Positions 1 through 9,670 of a DNA stretch of 64,000 bases are shown in pieces (position 1 is the first letter of the stretch; each line of letters opens with the position of its first letter). Under the pieces are notes generated by a model. That model was not told where the DNA came from and made no database searches. It saw only the letters and a program-made list of their open reading frames with translations. Position numbers and translations under genes: made by a program. This DNA comes from Rhizobium brockwellii (GTDB taxonomy: Bacteria > Pseudomonadota > Alphaproteobacteria > Rhizobiales > Rhizobiaceae). Location of the stretch: the NCBI RefSeq assembly GCF_000769405.2, contig NZ_CP053439.1, forward strand, positions 4,386,501 to 4,450,500, written 5' to 3'.

Positions 1-708
1 ACCGAGAAGACCTATCCCGACATGGAAAAGGCGATCAAGAAGATCAAGGACACCGTTCCGGCCGACAAGCTGAAGGGTTATGTTCTCGACCTGCGCCTCA
101 ATCCGGGCGGTCTGCTCGACCAGGCGATCAACGTCTCCGATGCCCTGCTGCAGCGTGGCGAAGTCGTTTCGACCCGCGGCCGCAATCCGGATGAAACCCG
201 CCGCTTCAATGCCGGCCCGGGCGACCTGACGGATGGCAAGCCGGTGATCGTGCTGATCAACGGCGGTTCGGCTTCCGCATCGGAAATCGTCGCCGGCGCT
301 CTTCAGGATCTGCGCCGTGCCACCGTTCTCGGCACGCGCTCCTTCGGCAAGGGTTCTGTCCAGACGATCATCCCGCTCGGCGAAAACGGCGCGCTGCGCC
401 TGACCACGGCGCTCTACTACACGCCGTCGGGCCGCTCGATCCAGGGTACCGGCATCACCCCCGACATCAAGGTCGAGGAGCCGCTGCCGCAGGAACTGCA
501 GGGCAAGATGGTGACCGAAGGCGAATCCAGCCTGCGCGGTCACATCAAGGGTCAGAGCGAGACCGACGAAGGTTCGGGCTCCGTTGCCTACGTCCCGCCG
601 GACCCGAAGGACGACGTTCAGCTGAACTACGCGCTCGACCTTCTGCGCGGCAAGAAGACCGATCCGGCCTTCCCGCCGAATCCGGACAAGGCCGTCGTCG
701 CCAAGTAA
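1..708 (+). CDS. ctpA: Carboxy-terminal processing protease CtpA (3' part)
   Basis: S41-family periplasmic serine protease, cut by the left window edge; 235 C-terminal residues are visible and the frame is open from base 1. The S41 core is clear: LRLNPGGLLDQA, then GGSASASEIVAGAL, whose serine is the expected nucleophile, then FGKGSVQ with the general-base lysine. The tail after about residue 160 is the usual charged linker. The PDZ domain and signal peptide lie outside the window. CtpA-type proteases trim periplasmic and envelope proteins. It is followed by a strong hairpin and then the deacetylase and rppH genes on the same strand, a common rhizobial neighbourhood. Family identity is very likely; the substrate cannot be read from sequence. 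Confidence 0.93.
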   Translation, partial: TEKTYPDMEKAIKKIKDTVPADKLKGYVLDLRLNPGGLLDQAINVSDALLQRGEVVSTRGRNPDETRRFNAGPGDLTDGKPVIVLINGGSASASEIVAGALQDLRRATVLGTRSFGKGSVQTIIPLGENGALRLTTALYYTPSGRSIQGTGITPDIKVEEPLPQELQGKMVTEGESSLRGHIKGQSETDEGSGSVAYVPPDPKDDVQLNYALDLLRGKKTDPAFPPNPDKAVVAK

Positions 709-719
709 TTGATCCCCTC

Positions 720-744
720 AAGGCCGGGCACCTCGCCCGGCCTT
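720..744 (+). terminator. Hairpin after ctpA
   Basis: Perfect 10-bp stem (AAGGCCGGGC / GCCCGGCCTT) with a 5-nt loop, 12 bases after the ctpA stop, followed by a moderately T-rich stretch. Probable intrinsic terminator, although the T-tract is broken. Confidence 0.7.
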
Positions 745-785
745 GACCCTTTCTGCTGTTTCCCGGTTTTGGAGCGGGCGAAAAA

Positions 786-1982
786 TTGGGAACGGACCTG
801 CATACGCCTCTAGGCCGCAACCGCAAAACCGGCCGCAAGCGTCCGGGTTTTTTGCGCCTGGGCCGTATGGCCGCCAGTCTTTGCCTTTTCGCGATAGGCG
901 GCTTTTCCCTCTATACGGCATTTCGCGGCGATGGGCTGGAACGCACCAAACCGCCGGCGGCCGAACAAGCCGCAACACCCCCTGCCAATACGCCTCAGCC
1001 ACCGACGGCCACCACGGGCCAAGCTGCCGACGGCATGCCCCGCGCCGATCCGCGCTCGGGCGCCAATGTCGAGCAGATGGTCACCGGCGACGGCTCGGTC
1101 GTCACCAAATACAGTCCCCGCCCTCGTGACGGCGGCGGGCCGGTGCTGGTCGACGCCATGCAGATCGGCCAGGATCCGCGCATGGCAGCCCAACCCAATG
1201 ATGCGCTGCTCGAAGAGACGCCTTTTGGCAGGCTGCCGATCATCGGCCCCGATGGCCGGCGGCCGATGGATCAATATGCGCGTCCCTCACCTGGCGCGCG
1301 CGGCGTCCGCATCGCCATCGTCGTCAGCGGCCTCGGGCTCAGCCAGACCGGAACGCAGCGCGCCATCGCGGAGCTTCCGGAGGAGATCACCTTCGCTTTT
1401 GCCGCAAGCGGCAACAGCCTGCAGCGCTGGATGCAGGAGGCCCGCCGCGGCGGTCACGAGATCCTTCTCCAGGTGCCGCTCGAACCCTTTGATTATCCGG
1501 CGAACGATCCGGGGCCCGAAACGCTACTGACCACGAAACCTGCCGCCCGCAACATCGAGAACCTGCACAAGGCGATGGGCGAGATCACCAACTATACCGG
1601 CGTCATGAATTATCTCGGCGGCCGTTTCCTGTCCGATCCCGCCGCCATGGAACCTGTCATGCGCGACATCGGCAAGCGCGGGTTGCTGTTTCTCGACGAT
1701 GGCACCTCAGCGCAGTCGAAGACGGCGGCAATCGCCAAGGGAACCGAACTGCCCTATGCCTTCGCCGACCTGCAGCTCGACGGCCAGCTTGATATCAACG
1801 CTGTCCTGAAGAAGCTCGACGAACTTGAGCGCATCGCCCGCAAGAACGGCCAGGCAATCGGCGTCGCCTCGGCTTTCGATGAGAGCGTTGACGCCATCGC
1901 CAAATGGAGCGAGGAGGCCGCGATGCGCGGTATCGAGATTGTCGGCGTTGCCGCCCTTTCCAACGACCCCCGGAATCCTTGA
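786..1982 (+). CDS. Divergent polysaccharide deacetylase family protein (DUF610/YibQ-like)
   Basis: 398 residues starting at TTG 786, with GGAG 11 bases upstream; an ATG at 868 would remove the basic N-terminus. A hydrophobic segment at about residues 29-47 (ASLCLFAIGGFSLYTAF) suggests a membrane anchor or uncleaved signal. It is followed by a Pro/Ala-rich linker to about residue 165 and then the C-terminal domain, beginning VRIAIVVSGLGLS and ending with EIVGVAALSND. This matches the divergent polysaccharide deacetylase family, a NodB-like barrel often without the full metal site. It lies between ctpA and rppH, so a cell-envelope role is likely, but the substrate is unknown. Confidence 0.85.
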   Translation: MGTDLHTPLGRNRKTGRKRPGFLRLGRMAASLCLFAIGGFSLYTAFRGDGLERTKPPAAEQAATPPANTPQPPTATTGQAADGMPRADPRSGANVEQMVTGDGSVVTKYSPRPRDGGGPVLVDAMQIGQDPRMAAQPNDALLEETPFGRLPIIGPDGRRPMDQYARPSPGARGVRIAIVVSGLGLSQTGTQRAIAELPEEITFAFAASGNSLQRWMQEARRGGHEILLQVPLEPFDYPANDPGPETLLTTKPAARNIENLHKAMGEITNYTGVMNYLGGRFLSDPAAMEPVMRDIGKRGLLFLDDGTSAQSKTAAIAKGTELPYAFADLQLDGQLDINAVLKKLDELERIARKNGQAIGVASAFDESVDAIAKWSEEAAMRGIEIVGVAALSNDPRNP

Positions 1983-2022
1983 GAGTATCCTTGAGACGGA
2001 TCCTTGAGAGATATCCCTGAGA
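1975..2022 (+). repeat. Short tandem-like direct repeats (ATCCTTGAGA)
   Basis: Three exact copies of ATCCTTGAGA begin at 1975, 1987 and 2000, and a one-mismatch copy (ATCCCTGAGA) begins at 2013, giving a 12-13-bp period. The first copy contains the TGA stop of the deacetylase gene, and the array ends just before the rppH ribosome binding site. Confidence 0.75.
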
Positions 2023-2045
2023 AGAATTCCTGAACGGAGAAGAAG

Positions 2046-2579
2046 ATGAGTCAGGCGACCGTGAAAGCCGAGGATCTGCCCTACCGCCCCTGCGTCGGCG
2101 TGATGATCCTGAACCGCGATGGCCTCGTCTGGGCCGGGCGGCGCATCTCCGACGGCAATTCCGAATATGATGGCTCGCCGCAGCTCTGGCAGATGCCGCA
2201 GGGGGGCATCGACAAGGGCGAGGATCCATTGGACGCTGCCTACCGCGAGCTCTACGAGGAGACCGGTATGAAGACGGTGACCCTGCTTGCCGAAGCGAGA
2301 GACTGGATCAACTATGATTTGCCGCCGGCACTGATAGGCATCGGGCTCAGGGGGAAATTCCGCGGCCAGACGCAGCGCTGGTTCGCCTTCCGCTTCGACG
2401 GTGACGCCAGCGAGATCGCCATCAATCCGCCGCCTGGCGGCCACGAGCCAGAATTCGATGCCTGGGAATGGAAGCCGATGAAGCAACTGCCGGAGCTGAT
2501 CGTGCCCTTCAAGCGCGCCGTCTATGACCAGGTGGTGGCTGAGTTCCAGCACTTGGAAACACTTCAATCGGAAGACTGA
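2046..2579 (+). CDS. rppH: RNA pyrophosphohydrolase RppH (Nudix, IalA-like)
   Basis: 177 residues; ATG preceded by GGAG. The Nudix box lies at residues 54-76 ([20 protein letters not shown] followed by TG), and MPQGGI is the hallmark of the RppH/NudH/IalA branch. This enzyme removes pyrophosphate from the 5' end of primary transcripts and so starts 5'-dependent mRNA decay. In related alphaproteobacteria the same family is called invasion protein A or dinucleoside polyphosphate hydrolase. Length is typical. It follows the deacetylase after a 63-bp gap filled with direct repeats and is convergent with bfr. Confidence 0.94.
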   Translation: MSQATVKAEDLPYRPCVGVMILNRDGLVWAGRRISDGNSEYDGSPQLWQMPQGGIDKGEDPLDAAYRELYEETGMKTVTLLAEARDWINYDLPPALIGIGLRGKFRGQTQRWFAFRFDGDASEIAINPPPGGHEPEFDAWEWKPMKQLPELIVPFKRAVYDQVVAEFQHLETLQSED

Positions 2580-2629
2580 TCACGGCAGGATGACTGCCTC
2601 CGTTTGTCTCGGCGGCGGGAATAGGATAA

Positions 2630-2650
2630 CCGGCCGCCATGGGCGGCCGG
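2630..2650. terminator. Hairpin between convergent rppH and bfr
   Basis: Perfect 9-bp stem CCGGCCGCC / GGCGGCCGG with a 3-nt loop in the 86-bp gap between convergent genes. There is no T-tract, so it may work as an mRNA 3'-end stabiliser or weak bidirectional terminator. Confidence 0.45.
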
Positions 2651-2665
2651 CATCTCGCTCGAATA

Positions 2666-3151
2666 TTATTCGGCTTCGTTGGCGGAATCGGCGTTGAGCT
2701 GGCCGTATTTGCTCTCGCCGATTTTCTCAAGCAGGTCGATCTGTGTTTCGAGGAAGTCGATATGACCTTCCTCGTCCGCCAGCAGCTCCTCGAAAAGTTT
2801 CATGGAAACGTAGTCGCCGGCGTCATGACAGATGTCGCGCGACTTTTTGTAGGCCGCGCGAGCGTCGTACTCGCCGGCAAGATCGGCTTCCAGAACTTCC
2901 TTGACGTTCTGGCCGATGCGCAGAGGTGCAAGGGTCTGCAGATTGGGATGGCCTTCGAGGAAGATGATGCGGGCAACAAGCCGGTCGGCATGGTGCATCT
3001 CTTCGATGGATTCGGCGCGCTCCTTCTTGGCGAGCTTGGTGTAGCCCCAGTCCTCAAGAAGACGATAATGAACCCAGTATTGGTTGACCGCACCGAGTTC
3101 GAGGAACAATGCCTCGTTAAGCCGCTCGATGACCTTTTTGTCGCCTTTCAA
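2666..3151 (-). CDS. bfr: Bacterioferritin
   Basis: 161 residues from a TTG start at 3151; AGGAGAG sits 6 bases upstream and the protein then begins [20 protein letters not shown], the normal Bfr start. An ATG eight codons earlier would add a non-conserved tail and lacks a good ribosome site. The four-helix ferritin ligands are visible (E in [34 protein letters not shown]). The Met of IEEMHHAD matches the usual haem-binding position. The protein stores iron as a ferric core in a 24-mer. Its start overlaps the upstream bfd gene by 35 bp, so the two are probably translated from one message, as expected for an iron storage/release pair. Confidence 0.95.
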   Translation of the reverse strand: MKGDKKVIERLNEALFLELGAVNQYWVHYRLLEDWGYTKLAKKERAESIEEMHHADRLVARIIFLEGHPNLQTLAPLRIGQNVKEVLEADLAGEYDARAAYKKSRDICHDAGDYVSMKLFEELLADEEGHIDFLETQIDLLEKIGESKYGQLNADSANEAE

Positions 3152-3428
3152 TGTCCGCTCTCCTGTTTTCCTCATGGAATTGTTTCAAGCGGGACATGAA
3201 ATCAAATATTTCGGTATCCGTCGAGTGGCGACGGGCGTGATATTCCTCGGTCGTCTGGATAATGATGTCGACGACGTTGGGGAAGCAGCCGCAGCAGCGG
3301 CCGCGTTTTTCCATGGCGTGGTAGACCTTCGCAGGCACGATAAGCTGCCAACAGTCTTCATCGAGAAGGTTGGTGATAACCTCCCGGATTTCTTTATCGG
3401 TTATATAATTGCAGCTACAGACGAGCAC
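3117..3428 (-). CDS. bfd: Bacterioferritin-associated ferredoxin-like (2Fe-2S) protein
   Basis: Best start is GTG 3428, giving 103 residues beginning (M)[13 protein letters not shown]. The [2Fe-2S] Fer2_BFD motif has cysteines in VCSCN and RCCGC about 32 residues later, followed by FPNVVDII. Bfd passes electrons to bacterioferritin to release stored iron. The family is usually about 65 residues; here a basic, glutamine- and histidine-containing C-terminal tail of about 40 residues is added. The gene is immediately upstream of bfr and overlaps it. In rhizobia such genes respond to iron through Irr or RirA, but I could not find a clean operator in 3429-3647. A longer open frame exists upstream but is not conserved-looking. 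Confidence 0.88.
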   Translation of the reverse strand: MLVCSCNYITDKEIREVITNLLDEDCWQLIVPAKVYHAMEKRGRCCGCFPNVVDIIIQTTEEYHARRHSTDTEIFDFMSRLKQFHEENRRADIERRQKGHRAA

Positions 3429-3647
3429 GTCTTCATTCCAAACATGACACTGACTATCGTGTTTTCTGCTAAAGAAGATGGTGGCTGTCAAGAAAAAATT
3501 CGAGCCCCATGTCATCGAGTCGCAGCGGCTACGTAACGTTCAAGATCCGAGTGGATCCCGGGCAGAATTGGCCTGAAATCCGAATCCTTATCTAAATCAA
3601 GAGGTAGGGCACACCGATGCCGTACAAAACACTTATGTTTTCCGGCA

Positions 3648-6600
3648 TCAATGGAAATTCCGCCCACGCGGCATAACCTGGGCAGTTTCCGCCGCGCCCG
3701 TATGACCGCCTGCGGCAACCACCCGTTTTTCCAACTCCGCCTTCTCCTGCACATGCGCAAGCTTTCGCTGCCGCTGATCGACGCCCGGCCTCAGCACCTC
3801 ATCCGCCCGCTCGCAGACGCCGAAACGCCGGGCCTCGCGCTGCAGAATACCAAGCGCCGGCGTCATATCCTCGATATGTTCGACGACGGTATGGATCACC
3901 CCGCTTTGGCTTTGCAGCCTGCCCCGGATTTTGACGAGCCGGGCACCCATGACGACCGAGCGGTATTTGTCGAATACCTTATTCCAGACGATGGCATTGG
4001 CGACCCCGGTCTCATCCTCCAACGTCATGAAGATCACCCCCTTGGCCGAACCCGGGCGCTGCCGCACCAGAACCAGTCCAGCGATCGTGACCCTTTTTCC
4101 GTTCGGTACTGTCAGAAGATCGACATTGCGCGTGATGCCCATCTTCTGAAGCTCCTCACGCAGGAAAGCGACCGGATGCCCCTTGAGCGACAGGGAGAGA
4201 TAACGGTAATCCTCGATCACCTGTTCGCCCGGCAGCATGTCTGGCAGCTTCGTCGTAGGCTCAACCTGGAGGTCGACATGACGCACCTGCTCGAAAAGCG
4301 GCAGCTCCTCGGTCGAGCTCTTCACATCCAGCGCCCGCACCGCCCAGAGCGCTTCGCGTCGTGATAGATTGAGGGATTGGAACGCATCGGCGTCCGCCAG
4401 TCGCTCGATGACCGATTTCTGCAGACCGGACCGTAGCCAGAGATCGCGCACCGAGCTGTAGCCTTCGCCTCGATGGCTGACGAGCTGTTCCATATCGTCT
4501 GTCGAAAGGCCCTTGATCTGCCGGAAGCCGAGCCGCACCGCATGCCGTGTCTTGATGATCTCGCGCATCTCATGATGCCGAAAATCGATAGCATTCCGAT
4601 CGAAAGCAGCTTCTTCCAGACCGCAATCCCAGTTCGAGTCATTGATATCGACCGGCAGGATCTTTACCCCGTGCTCGCGTGCATCCCGCACCAGCTGCGC
4701 CGGCGCATAAAAGCCCATCGGCTGGGAATTCAGCATCGCCGTGCAGAAGACGTCGGGATAATAGGCCTTGAGCCATGAGGAGGCATAGACGAGCAGTGCG
4801 AAGGAGGCGGCATGGCTTTCCGGGAAACCGTATTCGCCGAAGCCTTTGATCTGGTTGAAACATTGCTTCGCGAACTCCGGATCATAGTCCTTTGAGACCA
4901 TTCCCTCGATAAACCGCTTTTCGAAGTTGCCGATCGTACCCGTTCTCTTGAATGTCGCCATCGCTCTGCGAAGCTTGTCGGCTTCCGCCGGTTTGAAGCC
5001 TGCGGCGGTAATGGCGATCTGCATGGCCTGTTCCTGGAACAAGGGCACGCCGAGGGTTCTTTCCAGAACCGTTTCCAACTCCTTGCTCGGATATTTGATC
5101 GGAATGTTCTTGGCCCGCTGCTCCCGGCGCTTCAGATAGGGATGCACCATGTCGCCCTGGATCGGTCCTGGTCGCACGATCGCCACCTCGATGACGAGAT
5201 CGTAGAACACCTTCGGCTTCAGACGCGGCAGCATGCTCATCTGCGCCCGGCTTTCGATCTGGAAGACGCCGAGCGTATCGGCCCGGCCCATCATGTCATA
5301 AACCGGTTCGCCTTCGTCCCCATGCTCCTTGTTGCCGAGGTCTGCGAGCGTCTTCTTCACGTCGTAATGCAATTCAAGCAGCGAGAAGGCCTTCCGCAGG
5401 CAGGTCAGCATGCCGAGCGCCAGCACATCCACCTTGAGGATCTTGACGTTATCGAGGTCGTCCTTGTCCCACTCGATCATGTAGCGATCCGGCATCGCCG
5501 TCTTCATGATCGGCACCACCTCATCCAGCCTATCGCGCGTGATGACGAAGCCGCCGACATGCTGGGTGAGGTGGCGCGGGAACCCGAGAAGTTCGGACGC
5601 ATACTGAAGAACGTTTCGGGTCACCGGATCCTTGACGTCGAGACCCGCCGCCTTCGCGTCCCGCTCCGAGAGATTATCCTCCGACCAGCCCCAGACGAGG
5701 CTGCTGATCGCCGACTGGACATCCTCCGATAGCCCGAAGGCCTTGGAGACCTCGCGGCCCGCCGAGCGCGTACGGTAGGTCGTCACCCCCGCCGTCAGCC
5801 CAGCATGTTCTATGCCGTATCTCTCATAGATGAACTTGATGACCTCTTCACGCCGGTCATGCTCGAAATCGACATCGATATCCGGTGGTTCGTCCCGATC
5901 CATTGAAATGAAGCGGTCGAAAAGCAGTGTGCTTTTTTGAGGATCGACTTCCGTTATCTCGAGGCAATAGCAGATAACCGAATTTGCCGCCGATCCGCGC
6001 CCCTGGCACAAGACCTTAAGTTCATAGCGGGCGTGCTGTATAATCCTGTGAACCGTCAGGAAATAGGAAGCATATTTCTTCCTTCCAATCAGATCGAGTT
6101 CATATTCGATCTGCGGCGCAACCTTCGGCGGAATACCCTGGGGATAGCGTCTTGCTGCTCCCGCTCTCGTCAGCCTTTCGAGAGTCTCCTGCGGCGTTTC
6201 GCCGGGATCGTTTTCAAGCGGATAATTGTGCTCCAGCTCCTTCAGCGAAAAGGTCAGTTTGCTGAAGAAGCCTTGCGTATTCTCGATCGCATCAGGATAG
6301 TCCCGGAAGATCCGGACCATTTCACGTGAATCCTTGAGGTAACGCTCGGCATTCGGCGCCAGCAAGAATCCGGCTTGCGCTATCTGCACATGCTCCCGGA
6401 TCGCGATCACGACATCCGAAAGCGGCCGGCGGTCGGGATGATGATAAAGCGGCTGGTTGGTCGCAATCAGCGGCACGCGGTTTTTGGTACCAAGCATGGC
6501 AAGCACCGCAAAGACCTGCCTGTCGCGGCCGTCATAGGCTGGCGCCAGCACCATAAAAAAAGCCTTGCGGAAGCGTTTGCGAAACCGTTCCAGGTAATCT

Positions 6601-7112
6601 TCCAGCGTCGACTGACTCGTCTGATGATCGACAAGGGTGCGATCGGGAACAAGGGCAAGCATCATCTCGTCCCCCCATTCCATAAGTTCCGCTTCCGTGA
6701 GAATGCAGCTTCCCTTGACCGCTTCTTTCTTCAGATTGCCGGCGGTGAGAAGACGGCAAAGGTTCGCCCAGCCCCGCCTGTTGCTGGGATAGGCGAGGAT
6801 ATCGGGAGTTCCGTCGGAGAAAACGAGACGGGCACCCGGCTGAATCCGGATGGGATCGAGGATCTCCTCCTTTTTTCCTTCCTTCTTCGCCTGGACCAGA
6901 ATCTCATCCCTGTTCTTGTATCTCTCCTCAAGCTGTTCTGCCTGCGCATGCGCCCGCACCACGCCGGCAACCGAATTCCGGTCCGCAATCCCGAGACCGC
7001 CGAGCCGTAGACGAGCAGCCTGCACGACCATCTCCTCCGGGCCAGAGGCGCCTTCAAGAAACGAGAAATTCGTCCTTGTGCCGATCTCGAAAAATGCGCG
7101 CGCGATTGTCAT
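3648..7112 (-). CDS. dnaE2: Error-prone DNA polymerase DnaE2 (ImuC)
   Basis: 1154 residues from ATG 7112, which overlaps the imuB stop as ATGA. The N-terminus ([20 protein letters not shown]) is the PHP domain. The polymerase core contains [17 protein letters not shown], with the acidic metal ligands, and the shared C-family motifs GRGSAANS and [15 protein letters not shown]. The C-terminus ends VMPRGRNFH, a hallmark of the DnaE2 subgroup. Length is slightly above the family norm. DnaE2 does translesion synthesis with ImuA and ImuB after DNA damage and is the source of SOS-induced mutation in bacteria lacking PolV. It is last in the imuA-imuB-dnaE2 operon behind the LexA box at 9530-9544. Confidence 0.95.
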   Translation of the reverse strand: MTIARAFFEIGTRTNFSFLEGASGPEEMVVQAARLRLGGLGIADRNSVAGVVRAHAQAEQLEERYKNRDEILVQAKKEGKKEEILDPIRIQPGARLVFSDGTPDILAYPSNRRGWANLCRLLTAGNLKKEAVKGSCILTEAELMEWGDEMMLALVPDRTLVDHQTSQSTLEDYLERFRKRFRKAFFMVLAPAYDGRDRQVFAVLAMLGTKNRVPLIATNQPLYHHPDRRPLSDVVIAIREHVQIAQAGFLLAPNAERYLKDSREMVRIFRDYPDAIENTQGFFSKLTFSLKELEHNYPLENDPGETPQETLERLTRAGAARRYPQGIPPKVAPQIEYELDLIGRKKYASYFLTVHRIIQHARYELKVLCQGRGSAANSVICYCLEITEVDPQKSTLLFDRFISMDRDEPPDIDVDFEHDRREEVIKFIYERYGIEHAGLTAGVTTYRTRSAGREVSKAFGLSEDVQSAISSLVWGWSEDNLSERDAKAAGLDVKDPVTRNVLQYASELLGFPRHLTQHVGGFVITRDRLDEVVPIMKTAMPDRYMIEWDKDDLDNVKILKVDVLALGMLTCLRKAFSLLELHYDVKKTLADLGNKEHGDEGEPVYDMMGRADTLGVFQIESRAQMSMLPRLKPKVFYDLVIEVAIVRPGPIQGDMVHPYLKRREQRAKNIPIKYPSKELETVLERTLGVPLFQEQAMQIAITAAGFKPAEADKLRRAMATFKRTGTIGNFEKRFIEGMVSKDYDPEFAKQCFNQIKGFGEYGFPESHAASFALLVYASSWLKAYYPDVFCTAMLNSQPMGFYAPAQLVRDAREHGVKILPVDINDSNWDCGLEEAAFDRNAIDFRHHEMREIIKTRHAVRLGFRQIKGLSTDDMEQLVSHRGEGYSSVRDLWLRSGLQKSVIERLADADAFQSLNLSRREALWAVRALDVKSSTEELPLFEQVRHVDLQVEPTTKLPDMLPGEQVIEDYRYLSLSLKGHPVAFLREELQKMGITRNVDLLTVPNGKRVTIAGLVLVRQRPGSAKGVIFMTLEDETGVANAIVWNKVFDKYRSVVMGARLVKIRGRLQSQSGVIHTVVEHIEDMTPALGILQREARRFGVCERADEVLRPGVDQRQRKLAHVQEKAELEKRVVAAGGHTGAAETAQVMPRGRNFH

Positions 7113-8719
7113 GCGAACACGCCATGCATGAACCAACGAGGATCAAGCGCCTGACCATAAAAGCCCCGCCGATAGATCCAGAAGCGATGTCCGGTCTCAT
7201 CCTCGATGCGGAAATAGTCACGCGCCTCGGCGTCATTCCCATCGATCCACCATTCCATGGCAATCCGTTCCGGCCCTTCGCTTCTTGCCACCTGATGCTG
7301 CATGCGCCGCCAGCGGAAGATCTGCGGCGGACCATCGGGCACTTCGGCAAGTATGGTCTCGACGGGCTCCGGCGTTGCAAAGAGCCGCAGCGGGCGCTCT
7401 TCGCGAAAAGGAAGCTGGATGTCCTGGGCTGCCTTCCGCCTGGGAAGGCTCTCCATCACAGGAACCGTGATGACGGCGCGTTCCGGAACATGGCTCTCGC
7501 GGAGCTGAAAGCTTTGCAGGCAATCCGCACCAAGCCGGGCCGAGACCCGGTCGACGAAGGCCGAAAGCGAGATCTCTCCTTGCCGGTCGCCCTCGAAATC
7601 ACCTTGTGCCTCGTTGAAGGGATCGTGCCGCAACACATTCAACCGCAGGATCTCGAAACCATAGCCGGCATCGAGATCGTCATAGACCGCCTGCAATCGC
7701 TCGGAAAAAAGCCCTGCAATGAACTTGGGTTCGCGAAGCGGCTGCGAAGCGCCGACGGAAATACGGAAGACCCTGCCGTCGACGCGGAACAGGACCAGTT
7801 CGAACACGCGCCCACCGGCTCCCCGCGCCTCAAGCGACGGCTGCAGCGACATGGCCACCTGCCTGGTGACGGCAAGGATCTGTTCTTCCGTCCCGATGGG
7901 CTCGATCAGGCGGCTTTCGGCCGAGAGGCTGGCAACAGGACGCCGGGGCGAGACCGGCTCCTCTTCACGTCCCAGCGCCTGGTCGAGACGCAGAAGCAGC
8001 TCCGGGCCGAACCGGCGGGTCAGCGGCGCTCGCGGCGCATCGATGACGTCGCCGATATATTTCAGACCGAGCTTCTTCAGGGCATCGACGGTTCGTCCTT
8101 CCAGCCGCAAGGCTGCAACCGGCAAGGACACCAGCACATGTTCCGTCTCTTCATCCTCGATCACGCCGCCTGGCCCGAAGCGGGACGCGGCCCAGGAAAG
8201 GCCGGGAGACGATGAGATCGCGCCGCGGGCATCGAACCCCATATGGAAAAGCCGCGACAGCACATCCCGAAGAAGCGCCTTTTCACCACCGAAGAGATGG
8301 GCGCAGCCGCTAATGTCGAGAAACAGGCCGTCCTTGCCGTCGAACGCCACCAGCGGCGTATAGCGGTCGCACCAGTCGGCAATTGCCTCCAGCAACCGGC
8401 GGTCGGCCGCCGGATCCTCTTCCGCGACCTCGAGCATCGGGTACATGGCGCGCGCTTCGGCAACGCCCAACTCCTTCCTCAACCCCAGCCTCTCGGCCAA
8501 CTCGTCCAGTGCCGTCAGCCGCATGGCATTGTTGAGCTTGCCGGAACAGACGATAGGCGGCGTCTCAGGACGCCCTTTCGAACGCCAGGAGAGCCCCCAT
8601 CGCTTGCGGGCGATGCGGTCCGTTGGCAGATGCGGAAAGCTGAGCGCCAGAATGCGCTGACTGTTCGCCTGGAGGGCGAACGAGGTTTGGTTCGGCGACA
8701 GGGAGAAATTCGCGTTCAT
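7109..8719 (-). CDS. imuB: ImuB, Y-family polymerase-like mutagenesis protein
   Basis: 536 residues from ATG 8719, with GGAG about 10 bases upstream. The conserved part starts near residue 22 ([20 protein letters not shown]) and includes [16 protein letters not shown] and [18 protein letters not shown] of the Y-family fold. The C-terminus ends [19 protein letters not shown], as in ImuB proteins. ImuB proteins have lost the polymerase catalytic acids and act as a hub linking the beta clamp, ImuA and DnaE2. The clamp-binding motif is probably QDIQLPF. The gene overlaps dnaE2 by 4 bp and imuA by 155 bp. No good later start codon precedes the conserved region, so the long overlap seems real. Confidence 0.92.
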   Translation of the reverse strand: MNANFSLSPNQTSFALQANSQRILALSFPHLPTDRIARKRWGLSWRSKGRPETPPIVCSGKLNNAMRLTALDELAERLGLRKELGVAEARAMYPMLEVAEEDPAADRRLLEAIADWCDRYTPLVAFDGKDGLFLDISGCAHLFGGEKALLRDVLSRLFHMGFDARGAISSSPGLSWAASRFGPGGVIEDEETEHVLVSLPVAALRLEGRTVDALKKLGLKYIGDVIDAPRAPLTRRFGPELLLRLDQALGREEEPVSPRRPVASLSAESRLIEPIGTEEQILAVTRQVAMSLQPSLEARGAGGRVFELVLFRVDGRVFRISVGASQPLREPKFIAGLFSERLQAVYDDLDAGYGFEILRLNVLRHDPFNEAQGDFEGDRQGEISLSAFVDRVSARLGADCLQSFQLRESHVPERAVITVPVMESLPRRKAAQDIQLPFREERPLRLFATPEPVETILAEVPDGPPQIFRWRRMQHQVARSEGPERIAMEWWIDGNDAEARDYFRIEDETGHRFWIYRRGFYGQALDPRWFMHGVFA

Positions 8720-9509
8720 GGGGATTCCACTCCAGAAGAAAGGAGAGCGGGGCCGGATTACGGCTCTTCTCCAGCGTCAGACGAAAAATCGGATTGCCGA
8801 TGCTGCCGGAAAGTGTCGATCCATCCGGCAACGGCCGCAGAGCGGACGGGGCCGGTTCGACATGCAAACGCAAGGCCGCACTGCTTGCCTCCTCCGCCCC
8901 GGCCTGACGGACAAGAAAGAGCGGACGGCGGGCAGCATGCGCCCTGAGACTAAGCCGGCGGCTTTCGGTCAGGCCGAAATGGGCGGGATTGCCCCGGACT
9001 TCGAAGATGACGGCCGAGAAGGCAGCACTTTCCACCGCCACCTCCGCCAGCCAGAGCGCCTCGTCCAGCTTGCGCGGCGCGGCATGGAGAAACCGCTCCG
9101 GGCTCAACCCGAAATCCCGAAGCCCGGGAGCATAGGGACGGCCGGCCTCCAGTGTGCCGACGGCATCGCCGATCCAGAGCAACGGCAGAAGGCGGCCGCC
9201 ATCCGCCTCCTGTTTTTGCAACCGCGCGGCAACAGCCATCGCCAGCCCGCTTGCAGCACCGGCATCGCGAGACAGAGCGGAACGGAATTCGGTGATCGCA
9301 TCGAGCGGCAGACCGCCTTCCAGCGCCCTGTCGAGAAACTCCACCCCAAACGCCAGGGGCGGCAGTGTGCGCTCCTGGTGGGTCTTACGTCCTTCCGCCA
9401 GGGCTTCCCGTTCCGCGGCGGCAAGCGCCGGCGCGAGTCTTCCCTCCAGTCTGGCGATGGTTTCGCGGAGCGCAAAAAGCCGCTCGCGCGCCAGGGCGTG
9501 CTGCGCCAT
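8565..9509 (-). CDS. imuA: ImuA, RecA-like SOS mutagenesis protein
   Basis: 314 residues; ATG preceded by CGGAG six bases upstream. The start LARERLFALRETIARLEGR, then LPPLAFGVEFLDRALEGGLPLDAITEF, is the ImuA/RecA-related N-terminal region. ImuA works with ImuB and DnaE2 in damage-induced translesion synthesis. The LexA box GTTC-N7-GTTC ends 21 bp before the start, so the operon is expected to be SOS-induced. The last 50 or so residues, from about 264, are read in a different frame over the first 155 bp of imuB. The recognisable family part ends around [12 protein letters not shown], so this tail may be poorly constrained. Confidence 0.9.
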   Translation of the reverse strand: MAQHALARERLFALRETIARLEGRLAPALAAAEREALAEGRKTHQERTLPPLAFGVEFLDRALEGGLPLDAITEFRSALSRDAGAASGLAMAVAARLQKQEADGGRLLPLLWIGDAVGTLEAGRPYAPGLRDFGLSPERFLHAAPRKLDEALWLAEVAVESAAFSAVIFEVRGNPAHFGLTESRRLSLRAHAARRPLFLVRQAGAEEASSAALRLHVEPAPSALRPLPDGSTLSGSIGNPIFRLTLEKSRNPAPLSFLLEWNPHEREFLPVAEPNLVRPPGEQSAHSGAQLSASANGPHRPQAMGALLAFERAS

Positions 9510-9529
9510 GGCGTTCTCCGATCCGTCTT

Positions 9530-9544
9530 GTTCCTGTTATGTTC
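9530..9544 (-). promoter_or_regulatory. LexA (SOS) box of the imuA-imuB-dnaE2 operon
   Basis: GTTCCTGTTATGTTC on the + strand is an exact GTTC-N7-GTTC, the alphaproteobacterial LexA site. It lies 21 bp from the imuA start codon, and a TATAAG sits just upstream of it in the imuA direction, so bound repressor would block transcription. It could also affect the divergent metallopeptidase gene starting at 9671. Confidence 0.9.
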
Positions 9545-9670
9545 TTATAGATTCCAGAGAGCTAATGAAGAGTCAACGGCCATTTTCTATGAATTTATTC
9601 CTGCCTTTGATTCCGCACTCGAAAATAGGCAATAAAGGTTCTATATGGGCCCGCAAAGGAAGGAATATTC

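Noticed and set aside
3429..3647. Iron-response operator (Irr or RirA) upstream of bfd
   Set aside because: No convincing ICE or IRO motif found by eye, although iron control is expected biologically.
6318..6333. CATTTCACGTGAATCC, a parS-like palindrome inside dnaE2
   Set aside because: Matches only 12 of 16 consensus bases and is fully explained by dnaE2 codons; too weak to count as a ParB site.
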